Assembly: GCA_918807975.1 (NCBI GenBank)
Contig: OU964932.1
Span: 1,240,001 to 1,304,000, forward strand
Length of the DNA: 64,000 nt
Source of the DNA: Aplidium turbinatum
Lineage: Eukaryota > Chordata > Ascidiacea > Aplousobranchia > Polyclinidae
Reading direction: 5' to 3'
Shown here piece after piece: positions 31,716 through 42,843 of the stretch. The stretch's first letter is position 1. Each line of letters starts with the position of its first letter. The position numbers and the translations under genes are program-made. Under the pieces are notes generated by a model. That model was not told the DNA's origin. It was given only the letters and a program-made list of their open reading frames with translations, and did no database searches.

Positions 31716-33298
31716 CAGGGGTCGGCAAACTGCGGCCCGCGGCCAAATGCGGCCCGCGGACAAACTTTTTGCGGCCCTCGAACGATCTTACTTTTAGTGC
31801 ATAAACTAAAGTTTCATCAGTATCTACGCATGAATTTATTTTATATCATAACAAAAAGCCCTTTAACATGTGTCCCGAATTTACTCGGTAACTCCATGTA
31901 CGCTACAAAATGTCTCAAAATTATGGTCTGACGTTACTCAAAATTATGTAGGCTACCCCACTGTCGAGGAATGACGCAAGCGAAAGCACTTATTGATTAT
32001 GTGTAATTACAACGTAACAGAAGCGAAACTGATTTCTGCAGTAATTTTCCACGATTCAGTTCCAATTGCCAACTTTTATAAAGAATATGTCCATAAATCC
32101 ACCTATTCTCATCTGTATGACAATGCAAAACGTGTAATGTGCAATATTGTGCATGTTTGGAAGCACATATTGCTGTGAGCCAATGCTGCCACAGCAAATT
32201 TAGAAAAAGCACAAGATTTAAGAAAAAAAAGCACAAGATTTGAATACAAAAGCACAAGGTTGCAAAATTGAACCTTTGCGACCCATTTTGTGCCAATTTG
32301 AAGAATAACATGACTCTGAAATCAACAGTTTAGAGAAGATACATGCTTATTTATCACTGTCTCAAGATTTCAATTCGTGGTCTTTAATTTAATATCATAA
32401 ATCTTACAAAAGGCTGCATATCGATCAGTTTTGTCTTCTTGTATTGAACTTTTAAAATCAGGATCATTCAACCATTTGACGATTAAAATGCTGTTTCTAC
32501 CACTTTTTTGTTTTGTGAATTGGTGAATGATTGTCATTATTTGATGCTGAATGCTGATGTACTCTTTTCGTTGCTCTTGTTATCTATCAACACAAGTCTG
32601 GCGACGAGCACATATCGTACTCTCTTCAGATCAAATTTTTAGCTCATCTTGTCAGGCTTGCTAACTCAATATGTAAAATCGGTCAATATGCCTAAGTACG
32701 GTACTAGAAACCTAGTTACTAAATCCTTGTAGTGCCAGTCTTTAATTCTCTACCAAACTCAAACCATGGTAGCAACGTTTAACTTGACTTTGATTAAAAA
32801 ACACAAGATTTAGTCCAAAATCGATCGGAAAGCACAAGAGCACAAGATGAAAAGTAAAAACACAAGATCTTGTGCTAAAACACAAGCCGTGGCACCACTG
32901 CGTGTGAGCAGCTTTTTTCAAAAATGAATTACGCAAAGAATAAACTTCGCACTCGCCTGTCAGATCGTCATTTGAATGACGTATTGCAAATATCATCAAC
33001 AAAGTTGCCAGTTGATTTAAACACCTTGGCCATGACACAGAAACAACATCATCCTTCACATTGATAAATGATAAGTAAATAAAAACCATGCATTGCGTTT
33101 TAATACGTGTTTGATAATAAATATGAAACAGCAACAAACACGTCTCATTGTGCAATAGACACAGGAATAGGAGTTGCAAGCGCGCCATGATTTTAAGGAT
33201 AATGTGGCGATTGTTTATAGGTTGAAATTTATGCGGCCCGCACGTTACCGGAAGTTTGTAGATTTGGCCCAGTAGTACAGAAAGTTTGCCGACCCCTG
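31716..33298. mobile_element. Non-autonomous hAT inserted in NA-LTR gag (hAT-N3)
   Basis: A perfect 16-bp TIR CAGGGGTCGGCAAACT opens at 31716 and is closed by AGTTTGCCGACCCCTG at 33298. A perfect 8-bp duplication ACCTAAGC lies at 31708-31715 and 33299-33306. Both ends carry GCGGCCCGC words. No coding sequence is seen; the interior has repeated AGCACAAGA words (about 32210-32265 and 32800-32885). The related sequence at 63271-63300 is the same gag stretch without the insert and with only one copy of the 8-mer, an empty site. Confidence 0.95.
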
Positions 33299-33772
33299 AC
33301 CTAAGCCATTACAATTAAAACAACGTACTTCTCTTGGAACCGCACCTCCTTTAAAATTATTTGTTTGTTCCTCGCCTTTATCGAATGACAACGTCTCTTC
33401 GGTCGACAACTTCTCATCATGGGCAACTAAATACTGTTCCGCCACACTGGCTATGTCTTCTAGAGTCTTTGGACTTCTCTCCATTAAATAAACTGACAGA
33501 TCTTTTGAACAAGAATCTGTGAATTGTTCTTTAACTATAAGGTTTTCCAATCCGTCCAATGATTGCTCGGCCCCCGAAAGTTCAAACCATTTTAACAAAA
33601 GGTTTCTTAAACGTTCAATAAATTGACCTGGGCTTTCGTGTCGTTCAGGCTTTGCCTCACGGAATCTTTGACGGTATCCATGCTCGGTAAAATTGTATCG
33701 CTTTAACAGAGCTAACTTCAATCTGTCGTAGTTGTTACTGCCAAATTTCTTATTTAAGCCCTCTGCATTCAT
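33245..33772 (-). pseudogene. NA-LTR gag, SCAN-like part and first knuckle
   Basis: The reading NYDRLKLALLKRYNFTEHGY, then FREAKPERHESPGQFIERL and KDLSVYLMERSPKTLEDIA matches the SCAN-like helical bundle of retroelement gag proteins. CFNCNGLG begins a zinc knuckle at the point where the hAT (31716-33298) was inserted. The sister copy at 62808-63567 has the same text without the hAT. Confidence 0.8.
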
Positions 33773-34239
33773 TTTGTGACTCGTTTGTTAATATTTGGCT
33801 TTTGTCTCTTTTGCAAGTCTACTGTACTAAAAAAGCCACCTGTTTTTCTTTGATTGGAATTGTTTTTGCCTCTGTCGCATCTGTGTTTGCACCTGTGGTT
33901 TGTTTTCGTTAAATCAATAACTTATCAGTCAACGATATAACGTCAGTTTTCATTGAATTATACAACCATTATGACCTATTCGTTTTTCAATAATTGTCAA
34001 TCCTTGAGAAAGGGAATCGTAAATTGTACTGTAAATCGATTTGTCTCATTCTAAAAATTGCTTTTCTCTAGAAAGACGGTCGCAAATTAAGAAATCTCAA
34101 AGTTACCTGTGTTTAAAAGATTGTCTAAAAACGCACAATAAGAACACGTGAAACTCAATTAAAACTCATGTGTTGTGTTGTTGTTAGCAATCTAGACAGT
34201 TCAAATAGAGCAAAGGTCAACAACGAAAAACAAAATACG
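33773..34239 (-). other. Spacer between the two gag blocks of NA-LTR
   Basis: Non-coding by eye. Part of it (about 33775-34010) is also present in the second copy at 62583-62807, so it is a regular part of the element and not a private insertion. Confidence 0.6.
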
Positions 34240-34929
34240 TCACTGTAACGTTGCAATAAAATAGACAAAGCGGACGTTACATTCAGTTTTTAGACAATCA
34301 AATGAAGAAAGTCTTGAATATACATCAAGAGCTTGTCCCGATAATAACATGCTTAGCTGGGTAGCCCACGTCGACTTCTCCAATTTGGCTATTGCAGCAT
34401 ATCTTTCAAATCTTAGCAAGTAACTATCCAACTCATCTTTTTCCTCAACAAATGATGGCAAATCTGGACGTCTAACTTGCGCCACCATAACATTTCGAAC
34501 ATTATCGTTAGTAGAATTAGATCGCTCACCATTGTCCAGTTTTTGTTTTGCTAAATCAAGCCTTAACTTTTCCAATTCATATTGCACTCTTCTTTCTTCA
34601 GCTTCTGCTTCGTACTGCCATTGTGCACGTTTTTCTTCTGCTTCGCGTTGTGCTCGCTTCTCTTCAGCTTCTGCTTCGCGTTGTGCCCGCTTCTCTTCAG
34701 CTTCTGCTTCGCGTTGTGCCCGCTTCTCTTCAGCTTCAAGTTGTGCTCTCCTTATTTCACGAGCAGCTCTTCTATCTTCTCTTTCGTCAGCTTCTCGCTG
34801 AGCTTTTTGGTCCATTATCTTGTGATACTCTTCCATCACAAACTGAGACTTTTCATTGTCACTCAGCCCCATTCGTTCAGCCATGCTCCGTAAGTCTTCA
34901 ATCATCTCATGTTTGACGGTATCCGCCAT
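34240..34929 (-). pseudogene. NA-LTR gag, N-terminal coiled-coil part
   Basis: It starts MADTVKHEMIEDLRSMAERM. The middle is a long E/A/K/R-rich helix with three to four repeats of the type EEKRAQREAEA (about residues 60-110), predicted coiled coil. It is followed by RPDLPSFVEEKDELDSYLLR and WATQLSMLLSGQALDVYSRL, the opening of a gag/SCAN-like domain. The next gag block lies at 33245-33772, across a spacer of about 470 bp that is also present in the copy at 62583. Confidence 0.75.
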
Positions 34930-34998
34930 TTTGACAGCTTGTTATTAATTTATTATTCTTTCAATAAATCTTTCGGTATTCTTCGGTATTCGGTTATA

Positions 34999-35016
34999 AT
35001 CCCGGACGAGCCCCCA
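34999..35016 (-). other. Primer-binding site, tRNA-Pro type
   Basis: On the minus strand it reads TGGGGGCTCGTCCGGGAT, 3 nt downstream of the LTR. This equals the well-known tRNA-Pro primer site of murine leukaemia virus over all 18 positions. Confidence 0.85.
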
Positions 35017-35019
35017 GAA

Positions 35020-35676
35020 TGTCACGATTTCTTTCTATCTCTTACCAGGAAAAAGACTTGGAAAAGTTCAATGACGTAGTTTAATGGGTATAACCGAAAA
35101 GTAGTCAATTAAATGATCGGATAGTTCTACCGGTAAAATGATAATGAAAACTCTTAAAGGACTTTAACGAACGGCTTCTCTTCTAACTCTAATTTCGAAC
35201 ACAATTTATATCAGCACCAATTCTCATCTACTTGTATTCAATTACTTCAAGTCTCAAATCACCAATAATTTCTGCACCAACTACCAATCCACAACTCATA
35301 ACACAACTCTCATAATAATGATCTCAACAATAATAAAAATCATTACACAAATTACACCACTATTTATAGTTGATTGTTCAGTCCAGTAACTTCGAGAAGG
35401 TTACATAAGGTTACATCATAAAGAACCATAGTTCTATCAAGCAGCATTTAAATGTAAACAACAGAAGCTCAAAGAAGTTTAAAGAATCTCACGTAGAGTA
35501 GAAGATTCTTACATAATAAATATTTCGCAATCGGACATCTACTGTAAACATCCTTATGACGTCATGACAAACGACGCTCAGAAATTATGAAAAACAACAG
35601 AACATTCCAGATTTGCATGCTTACAGACGATTCTGGAAATGTGTTGCATAATACAGATTTCTCATTCAAAGGTTAC
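35020..35676 (-). repeat. NA-LTR element, 5' LTR
   Basis: Direct repeat of 29556-30223. In element orientation it is the upstream LTR, three bases from the primer-binding site. Confidence 0.82.
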
Positions 35677-35942
35677 TTCAGGTCAATACCCGATAATAAC
35701 ACATCGCTCAAAATTCCATAATGAAAACAGCACATTCTGTCAAGACGCAAAGCAGCCCGACGCGAGGCCTTCCACATTGATTGTGACAAACTGGATCCAC
35801 AGATATGGCTGCTGAGGTCATTTGTAGGCCTGCTTGTTTGTGAATTTGTATCGGTACTTCTAAATATGCTATAGTATCCAGTGCTACTTCTTCCATGTGC
35901 ATTTTCAGGATTATCAGTAGCATTGGCACTAATTTGATCCAA
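35677..35942 (-). pseudogene. Possible upstream part of the unnamed protein at 29116
   Basis: The minus-strand reading DQISANATDNPENAHGRSST and MWKASRRAALRLDRMCCFHY ends LLSGIDLK exactly at the LTR boundary. By position and strand it could precede the 29116-29555 remnant. Evidence is weak: no known motif, low complexity at its start. Confidence 0.3.
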
Positions 35943-36231
35943 TTTTTCTTTAAAATTTCTTCTGACGTTACGCCTTCTGCTTCATCTGGACTTTGGTAAG
36001 CCTTTATGCCTTGGCATGTTTAATGGCAAACTTAGCCAAGCTATAGAAATCAGTTTTGAAACACAAAATAAATACCAAATAAAGAAAATCTTATCGAAAT
36101 TAAATAATGCAAATTAATTTTGTTTTTTTGCACCAGTAGGCCTATTACAAACAAACAAACATTTCCAACACAAATAGAATAATTAGAGGAAAACAGTCAA
36201 AAACAACTTCTCAAAAATCGATGACATACTT

Positions 36232-37017
36232 TGAAGGGGTGTCTTTAAATGTAGCAAGCCTCGCAAAGCTTGTACAATATTGATAATGGTAAAAAAGCTA
36301 TAGTTTTGAGGAAGGTCTGGACATTGTGAGTTGATAGCTATGCAAGTCAGAAAATCAGTTGTTTTTTTTACATTCATTCAATATCTGCAGACGTTGAATT
36401 AATGTAAAAAGCGACTGAATTTCTGGCTGGGATAAGGCTGTCATAGTCTGCATAATATAGAAAGACTAGACTGTATTGGTGATTGTAAAAGGATTATGGC
36501 AGCTAGAGCTTGTGCAGTTGGTAACTAGGCTTTGACTTTGAGAAAGGCTTGTGCAATTGATAGCTTTAAAGTTTTCTTAGCCTGATGTATAGAATTGACA
36601 GGCTAACGCTACAATTCATAAAACAGAAAATGACTATACAAAAAGATTGCTTTCAGAAAGTTGTTAGGCTACCGTATATAAACCATAAAGGCTTCTTATC
36701 CAGAATGATGATCAGAGCTTTCCCTTTGTTTACAAAAAACACTTAATGTCAAAGCTATCAATTGCACAAGTTTTTCTCAAAGTCAAAGCTTAGTTACCAA
36801 CTGCACAGGCTCTATCTGCCACAATCGGAGCTTTTTAGAATCACCAATACAGTCTAGTTTTTCTATTTTATGCAGACTATGAATGTAAAAAAACGAGTAA
36901 TTTTCTGGCTGGCATAGCTATCAACCGACCATGCCCAAACCTTCCTCAAAACTATAGCTTTGTTACCATTACCAATATTGTACAAGCTTTGCTACATTTA
37001 AAGTAAAGACGCCCCTT
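36232..37017. repeat. Long imperfect inverted repeat (fold-back)
   Basis: Outer arms 36232-36380 and 36882-37017 are inverted copies (shared words AAAGCTTGTACAATATTG, TATAGTTTTGAGGAAGGT). Inner arms 36450-36595 and 36744-36870 pair as well (CTAGACTGTATTGGTGATT, CTTGTGCAATTGATAGCTTT). The loop is about 150 bp. The left arm has about 70 extra bases (36380-36448) that match the dispersed GCTGGGA-end repeat. A transcript would form a hairpin of over 250 bp. Confidence 0.8.
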
Positions 37018-37362
37018 TGTTGGCGACACGAGAATCTCATACACGTGATCAAAATCAGACAGTGATCGAGACTGCTCTCAGAACACACTCAATAAGTGAC
37101 AGCGCATCAATCGATTTTTTTACATTGATTCAGCGTCTGCAGACAGGTCAGCAGCCACACAGACACAGCGGCGGCAGCGCAGCTTCAACTCAATGATCAC
37201 ATCACCACAATCATGCTGCTGTGTGGAGCGCTACCAAACATCAACAAGTGAATTCGATTAAGCTTACAAGTTGTTTTAAATTTTCTTGAACTGCACGCAA
37301 GTTTTGAGGTTAGTCCTGAAAAAATGTTTTCAAAAATATTAGGGTTAGCTTAAGACCTTAGC

Positions 37363-37515
37363 TTAAGACCAGACTTGATTTATGATCATTTTTGCATTAC
37401 TTCAAAATACTGCATCAGATATTGTTTTAGTTGCATCATCTTTATGCATCATCTTATATCTGATGCAGTATTTTGAAGTAATGCAAAAATCGTCATAAAT
37501 CAAGTCTGGTCTTAA
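37363..37515. repeat. Hairpin with 60-bp arms
   Basis: 37363-37422 and 37456-37515 are inverted copies with two mismatches in 60 and a 33-bp loop that is itself rich in GCATCATC words. The start word TTAAGACCAGACTTG recurs inverted as CAAGTCTGGTCTTAA. Probably a miniature fold-back element. Confidence 0.85.
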
Positions 37516-37519
37516 ACTT

Positions 37520-38150
37520 TTGGCTACGGCTGTATGTATCTTGTGACGTCACAGCGCACAACATCACAGCTGGATGCGCACGAGGCCTCGCAAACGGGTA
37601 TCAAACAAAAGCGGCTTTAGCGAGACGAGGGCAACAAAATTTGGATTTTTTTTGGTAAAACGCATGTTGTACACGATGACATCACGCTGAAACAGAAAAC
37701 TCGCAAAAGTTACTTTGGGTTTCCCCGCCCTTTAAACTTGAAAATTAAAAAAGATTTTGTTGAACACAAGAAAAATATGAAGACCTAGCAACTTGAATTA
37801 GCAACCACGTTTTTAAGTTTATTGCTTGTTAGTCATTTTACCAACGTCTGCAAACTTTGAATCAATGTAAAAAGAACGGATTATGCTAGCTGGGTATTGG
37901 AGGCGCCAAAGCCTAAACTTCCTGGAAGTGCCCTCTGAATCACAAGACATTTATTGCACTAAATTATCTGAAGCAAATGAATATGAACAAACGATTTATA
38001 TCATGGCGTTGTTGGTACAAGAATACGGTATGCTAAAGAAACTGTGTTTTTCCACTAAACCACATGAGTCATTTAGTTAAATAGTCATTTTATTGTTGGC
38101 TATCCATATTTTCAAAGAATAAATCAAGTGAAGCTAAAATGAAGTAGCCA
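37520..38150. other. Non-coding stretch
   Basis: It contains the palindrome TGTGACGTCACA (about 37540) and one dispersed GCTGGG-end repeat (37846-37896). No gene recognised. Confidence 0.4.
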
Positions 38151-38159
38151 ACGTTGCAA

Positions 38160-38354
38160 TTGTTTATTTTGTAGAAACGTGTAGGCTAATGGAAACTTTA
38201 AACTGGTTCGGTATCAAGTACGTTATCGCGTTCGCGTTTTGTTGCTTCTACCTTTTTCTAGACCTCTGCCCCGTTTGGCATAAACAAACTGAAATGAAAC
38301 TACTTTGTTGGCAAAACGTTGGCTACACTTCTGACCAACGCTGGTCTTAAATAT
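38160..38354 (+). repeat. Copy A of a duplicated right-end segment
   Basis: This matches 44000-44190 (GTAGAAACGTGTAGGCTAATGG and CTACTTTGTTGGCAAA shared). After the BEL-1 insertion, copy A continues at 43434-43850 and that part matches 44186-44580. So about 600 bp at the right end of the TCCCAG-type transposon is present twice in tandem. Confidence 0.8.
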
Positions 38355-38944
38355 TGGTCACAGCGGTAAACCATAATCTCTTTGTGGGAAAATTGTAACG
38401 TAAGATTCCCGAATCCGTTCGTCTGAATGTAATGACCGAAAAACAAATACTCTTTTGAAACGTCTTTTCAAAAAGTGTATTCCTGTAAAATTAGCCCGCG
38501 GCTATCGAAATCGAGATGCAACGCCGTACACCTCTAAAAAACTGTCACTACAGAACAAACTACTTAGATAAAGACGGAATTTTTGTCCAGCTAGCAAGCA
38601 CTAAGCAAACAATTAAATGTGCGACTAACTCTCAAGCAACCATTTCACGAATGACCAGAATAGATATCAATATCTCAAAGTCACGTATGCAGTACTGTGA
38701 CGCAATAGTGACAGACATTGTCACGCAATTCAAAACAGGTGTTCAAAGCTGGTAATCCAATGTTTCCTGTTTAAACAGGTTTCAAACTGAAACAGGCCTA
38801 AACAGGTTTAAACAGGTTTGACACAAGTCTTATGAACGATGGTGCAATTTTGGCACATTTTCTAGCAACTTCCATGACGTAATATTCAGTAGACTTGAAC
38901 GGTTTTTATATGACGTTTGATTAGGTGAACAATTGTCTGGAACA
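38355..38944 (-). repeat. BEL-1 3' LTR
   Basis: 590-bp direct repeat of 42844-43433. Confidence 0.92.
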
Positions 38945-39250
38945 TAGCGGCCCCTAGTTATGACAGTCTGACATGGCATAACTAAAAAAGAATTGACGAC
39001 AATTGTGAGCCAATGAATAAAAACACATGATACACAAATTGTTTGAATCACTCACGTTTAAGTTAATACGCAAATACAAAGGGCATGCAAAGAATGAACA
39101 ACAATAAGAATTAACACGACGATACATGAAATTGGTACCATAGGTACACGCTAAATGACGCTATATACAATAGTTGCGATAATAACCGACTGTTCTGGGC
39201 TCAGACAAGGGTCTGCCACCGCAGACAAAACCAGGCTCAAACCCTAACAC

Positions 39251-40963
39251 TTAGGTGTTCTTTACGGGGGCGAGGCACGAAATATTCCTCAACACGTAGT
39301 CTACTTTCACTTTCCCCGTACTCTCATCATAGTTGCAGACGGCAACTTTGGCTCTACGAACCACAGGCTTCCCTTTCCTAATTTGTGGAACTACCTCATG
39401 CACCCTCCCAAGTTGATACTTCCCACGTTTACCAATGTCTTGAAGAGAACCCACCACTACAAGTTGACCAGGCTCCAAATTCTCGGCCATTTTTAGCCAT
39501 TTTTTCCGGCCCTGAAGACCTGGCAAGTAAAAATCTATCCATTTGCTCCAAAACTGCTGAGAAAGTGACAAATTGAACCGATAATCCCTTCTTAATTGGT
39601 CACGATCATGTGGTTGCCCAACAGCACAGTATGGGTCTAAGTATGGGGTCAAAAGTGAGGCAGGGGTGATGACAGTAAAATCCCTAGGGTCGTCACTCAA
39701 AGGTACCAAAGGGCGTTCGTTCACGATCCGAACGGCACTGCCTGTGTACGTAAGCAGTTCAATAAAATTGGGCTTACGTATTGAAGCGTCCAAAATGTGA
39801 AAAAAGTATTTGGTCACATCAGCCATGTAACCAAATCTTTCAAGCCGAAATCTAGCCAAGACATCTGCCAGAGGGTTTAATAAGTCAGACAAGTCAGGAC
39901 AAGAAGACATTACATCATTTACACAAGTTCCTCGGAATTCAGACTTGCCATCGTAAACAATGCGCTTTTTTAATTGTGACGTCACAAAGTATGGTAAATA
40001 CCATTCAAATCCCTTGACATTTCCTGCTTCACCAGCACGCTCGATATAGCCATTAGATTTAAGATCCTTCATGGTGTCAGTAAGGAAATCACAAAGTTCA
40101 GGTTGTTTTAAAGCTTTCTTTCTTAAAGCAGCAGCTCTATCTGACGCCAACACAAAATTGTTAGGTAGATCAATATCTTCCTTCAACGGAACAGGTATCT
40201 CAAATCGACCATCTTTTAACTCAATATTCGGTTCAACAAGTTCTCTAGCCAAAATATCATTGCGAGACAATTCACAGGTTTCATTTTGCAATGTCAAATC
40301 CTGAATGACTTTATTCAGGTCTGCTATTTCCATATCACGAGACTCAATTTTACGCTGAAAGCCAGAGATGACATCCGACTCTGAAGACGTCTGCACTCTG
40401 CACACGTTAGCAACGCTTTCATCTAAGGGTGACTTACCACCACAAGCCAACCAGCCGAGAGGAGTGAGTAAAGCATGCGGTTCACTACGATTTTCACCAA
40501 CACGCTTTTCTTTTGCACACATCAAATAAGCGTTGTCGTTGCCAATCAGTACATCTACAGTACTACAATCATTCAAATGAAACATATTCACGTCATGAAA
40601 ATGACGGAAACCATTTAAATCTTGTTTATGCGGTAAAGTTTTAACATCGTCAGCCCAAGCTGGGTTAACCACCGAGGTTATATCACAAAACAGTTCATCC
40701 GTCTCTAACGACTGGATGTTGAGTTTGACAAGGTTAGCACAAGTAGCTTTCTGACCAACCAGGGTATCCATTTTAAACGACGCTTTATCGTACGGTTTAA
40801 GACCAAGTTCGCACACCAAATCACTCGAAACAAACGTCAACTGCGAACCAGGATCATGCTGACAATACACCAACTTCGATTTGCCAGTCATTGGATTCAA
40901 AACACGAGCAGCAGTAACGCGGTTAAAAGCTGCTTTAACATTTCCAATCTTAACATTACGCAC
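39251..40963 (-). pseudogene. BEL-1 protease-like and pol-derived region
   Basis: The N-terminal part is the BEL/Pao aspartic protease region (YCQHDPGSQLTFVSSDLVCE, VDVLIGNDNAYLM, LLTPLGWLACGGKSP). A short RT beginning (RIVYDGKSEFRGTCVNDVM, ARFRLERFGYMADVTKYFF) is followed by the C-terminal integrase-tail domain (NERPLVPLSDDPRDFTVITP, GQLVVVGSLQDIGKRGKYQL). It reads as one long frame. The middle of pol seen in copy 2 is not represented. Confidence 0.82.
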
Positions 40964-41075
40964 AGGAACTCTAGCACCAGCATCATCTTTACCGACCGAA
41001 TCCAGAGAATCACGTGACGTCGCATAAAAATCATGCAGAAGAAAATAGTGTTTCCTATCGTTGTTAGGCCCACAC

Positions 41076-42824
41076 TTACGACAGTTGTTTGCATGAACGC
41101 AATCCTATATGCTGGCGCAAACAATTCAAGCATTTGCCAGCTTTCACAATGACATCTCTCCGATCTTTAGGTGTCAAGCGCAAAAATTCTTTACAGTTAG
41201 ACAAAAAATGATATTCAACTTGACCACGTGACGAACAACAAAAACATGCCGGTATGTCACTACGTCTGGCCACACCACCGCGCGGTGCGCCAACAGCAGT
41301 CGAGTACTGCGAACTCCCTGAAATCACATTATCATGGGGTTTTACCGATGTCTGCCCAACCGGACATGAAGGCAATTTTCCTTTGCCAAACTTTTTAAAA
41401 TGCTGCGACTCACCAGAATCGCCCATTAGCATAATGCTAAAATCAGTCGACTTACGCGTTTCCTCCCGTACTACAAATTCATACAAACTCTGAAAAGTAG
41501 GTTCCTCAGTGCTACCATACTGATCACCTAAAAAGTCAAGATAACGCTGCTTAACGTCAAACGGGAGTCACTTAGCCAAATCCAAAACAAAACGTCCTTC
41601 CAATTTGTCGTGCTGACCATAAGCTTGCGCGTAAAGCAAACACTGCGACAATTCATCTTTAAACTCTTTCAAATCACTGGAAAAGATCGAAGTCAATTTG
41701 CTACCATAGCGATACTTCCTAATTTCTGGTTCGGCGAAAAGACCTCCACGAACTCCAAAACGCTGGGACAAGCGAGCTAACGACATTTCTATCCTGTCTT
41801 CCTCTGACAAGCCAGGGGTGTCAGAAACCAAATTAGCAATCGTTTGCGCAGCTGTTCTAACACAAGCTGCTTGTAACAAAGTCAAACAAGTCCCCTTAAA
41901 GAGCGAAGCTGCCATTAAGGCCGTAACACGATTTTTAAAGAAGATAAATGGCATATTATTACCATCGTAACCAATCAAGGCCGCCTTATCGAAAAACGTC
42001 CTACTATTTTGGTATTCAAAAAAGCAATCCTGCTGCTGAGAACTCGATTTCGCGGAAGAAGACAAGCTATATCCCTTAAGGGGCTGAGGGGGCTCAGTCA
42101 CATGCACAGCCCGATCACGATCCTCACAAACCTTAAAATCAGTAGACGCGATACGCCTCTCACAACCACCCAAATTACGTGTAGCTGGGCGATCAAAAAC
42201 TAGCGGCGCAGAAAACTGTGAAGGGGGCAAAGCATTACTGCTATCAGCGGCCCCGTGACCTGTACGCTCTGGGGGAAGAGTTCGACTAAAATTCGCAGGC
42301 TTTGGCTTTAGATCCTTCGGAAGATCCTTAGCTGCGGCCCCGAGACCTCCTGAAACAGTTTGAAAACGTGTGGATTGCACTGGTCCATTTACAGATTGAA
42401 CAGGCGTCTGGAAAAGGTTGTGTAAATTAAACTGCGATTGATGTTCACTTCTGGAATGCCTAGAAGATCCCTTCCTAGAGCTACGCCGGGAGCCCACCTC
42501 TGATTGATATTCAGCTAAAGCTACCTCGTTACGCTGTTCAGCCCTCAACTGGGCGTCTTTGAGTGCGAACTCAGCAGCTCTCCCTTCGGCCTCAGCTCTC
42601 GCGGCAGCCTCAGCTCGTATGGCTTCAGCTCTGGCGGCGGCCTCAGCAGCTCTCGCTTCGGCCTCAGCAGCTCTCGCTTCGGCCTCAGCTCTCGCGGTGG
42701 CCTCAGCAGCTCTCGCTTCGTCTTTATTTTTTTTATGTCTTGCCTGTGCTTCCGTACAAACACTAGCCAGAAAATCGTCTTTATTTTTTATGCTTCTAGT
42801 GCTTCTTGGCCTACCAGCTAACAA
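41076..42824 (-). pseudogene. BEL-1 gag region
   Basis: It starts near 42824 (MLAGRPRSTRSIKNKDDFLA). An alanine/glutamate/arginine-rich helix made of AEARAAEA-type units (about 42560-42730) is predicted as coiled coil. A serine-rich linker follows, then the gag-like domain common to BEL/Pao (FFEYQNSRTFFDKAALIGYD, LSEEDRIEMSLARLSQRFG), and a Cys/His segment (FCCSSRGQVEYHFLSNCKEF). It is nearly the same as 48701-50900 in copy 2. Confidence 0.82.
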
Positions 42825-42843
42825 ACTTCGTCTTTACTTTTTA

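Larger units (their letters stand above)
29556..35676 (-). mobile_element. LTR element with gag and zinc knuckles but no visible polymerase (NA-LTR)
   Basis: Long direct repeats 29556-30223 and 35020-35676 start TGTCACG and share most positions; length differs by about 11 bp. The element reads on the minus strand. Just inside the 5' LTR lies an 18-base primer site TGGGGGCTCGTCCGGGAT (complement of 34999-35016), the sequence pairing with tRNA-Pro in gammaretroviruses. Parts: coiled-coil gag (34240-34929), gag plus knuckle (33245-33772), protease-like part (31252-31715), and a five-knuckle region (30310-31078). I see no reverse transcriptase, RNase H or integrase, so it would depend on another element. 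A hAT (31716-33298) is inserted. It is broken; I found no matching 5-bp target duplication. Confidence 0.82.

Noticed and set aside
32742-33188. 148-residue minus-strand frame in hAT-N3
   Set aside because: No family pattern, rich in Cys/Leu/Phe; hAT-N3 appears non-coding.
34532-34916. Plus-strand open frames rich in Cys/Phe/Leu
   Set aside because: They are the antisense of the E/K/A/R repeats of NA-LTR gag; repeats keep all frames open.
37883-38080. Small plus-strand protein
   Set aside because: Short, no homology pattern, lies in the interior of a repeat-rich transposon.
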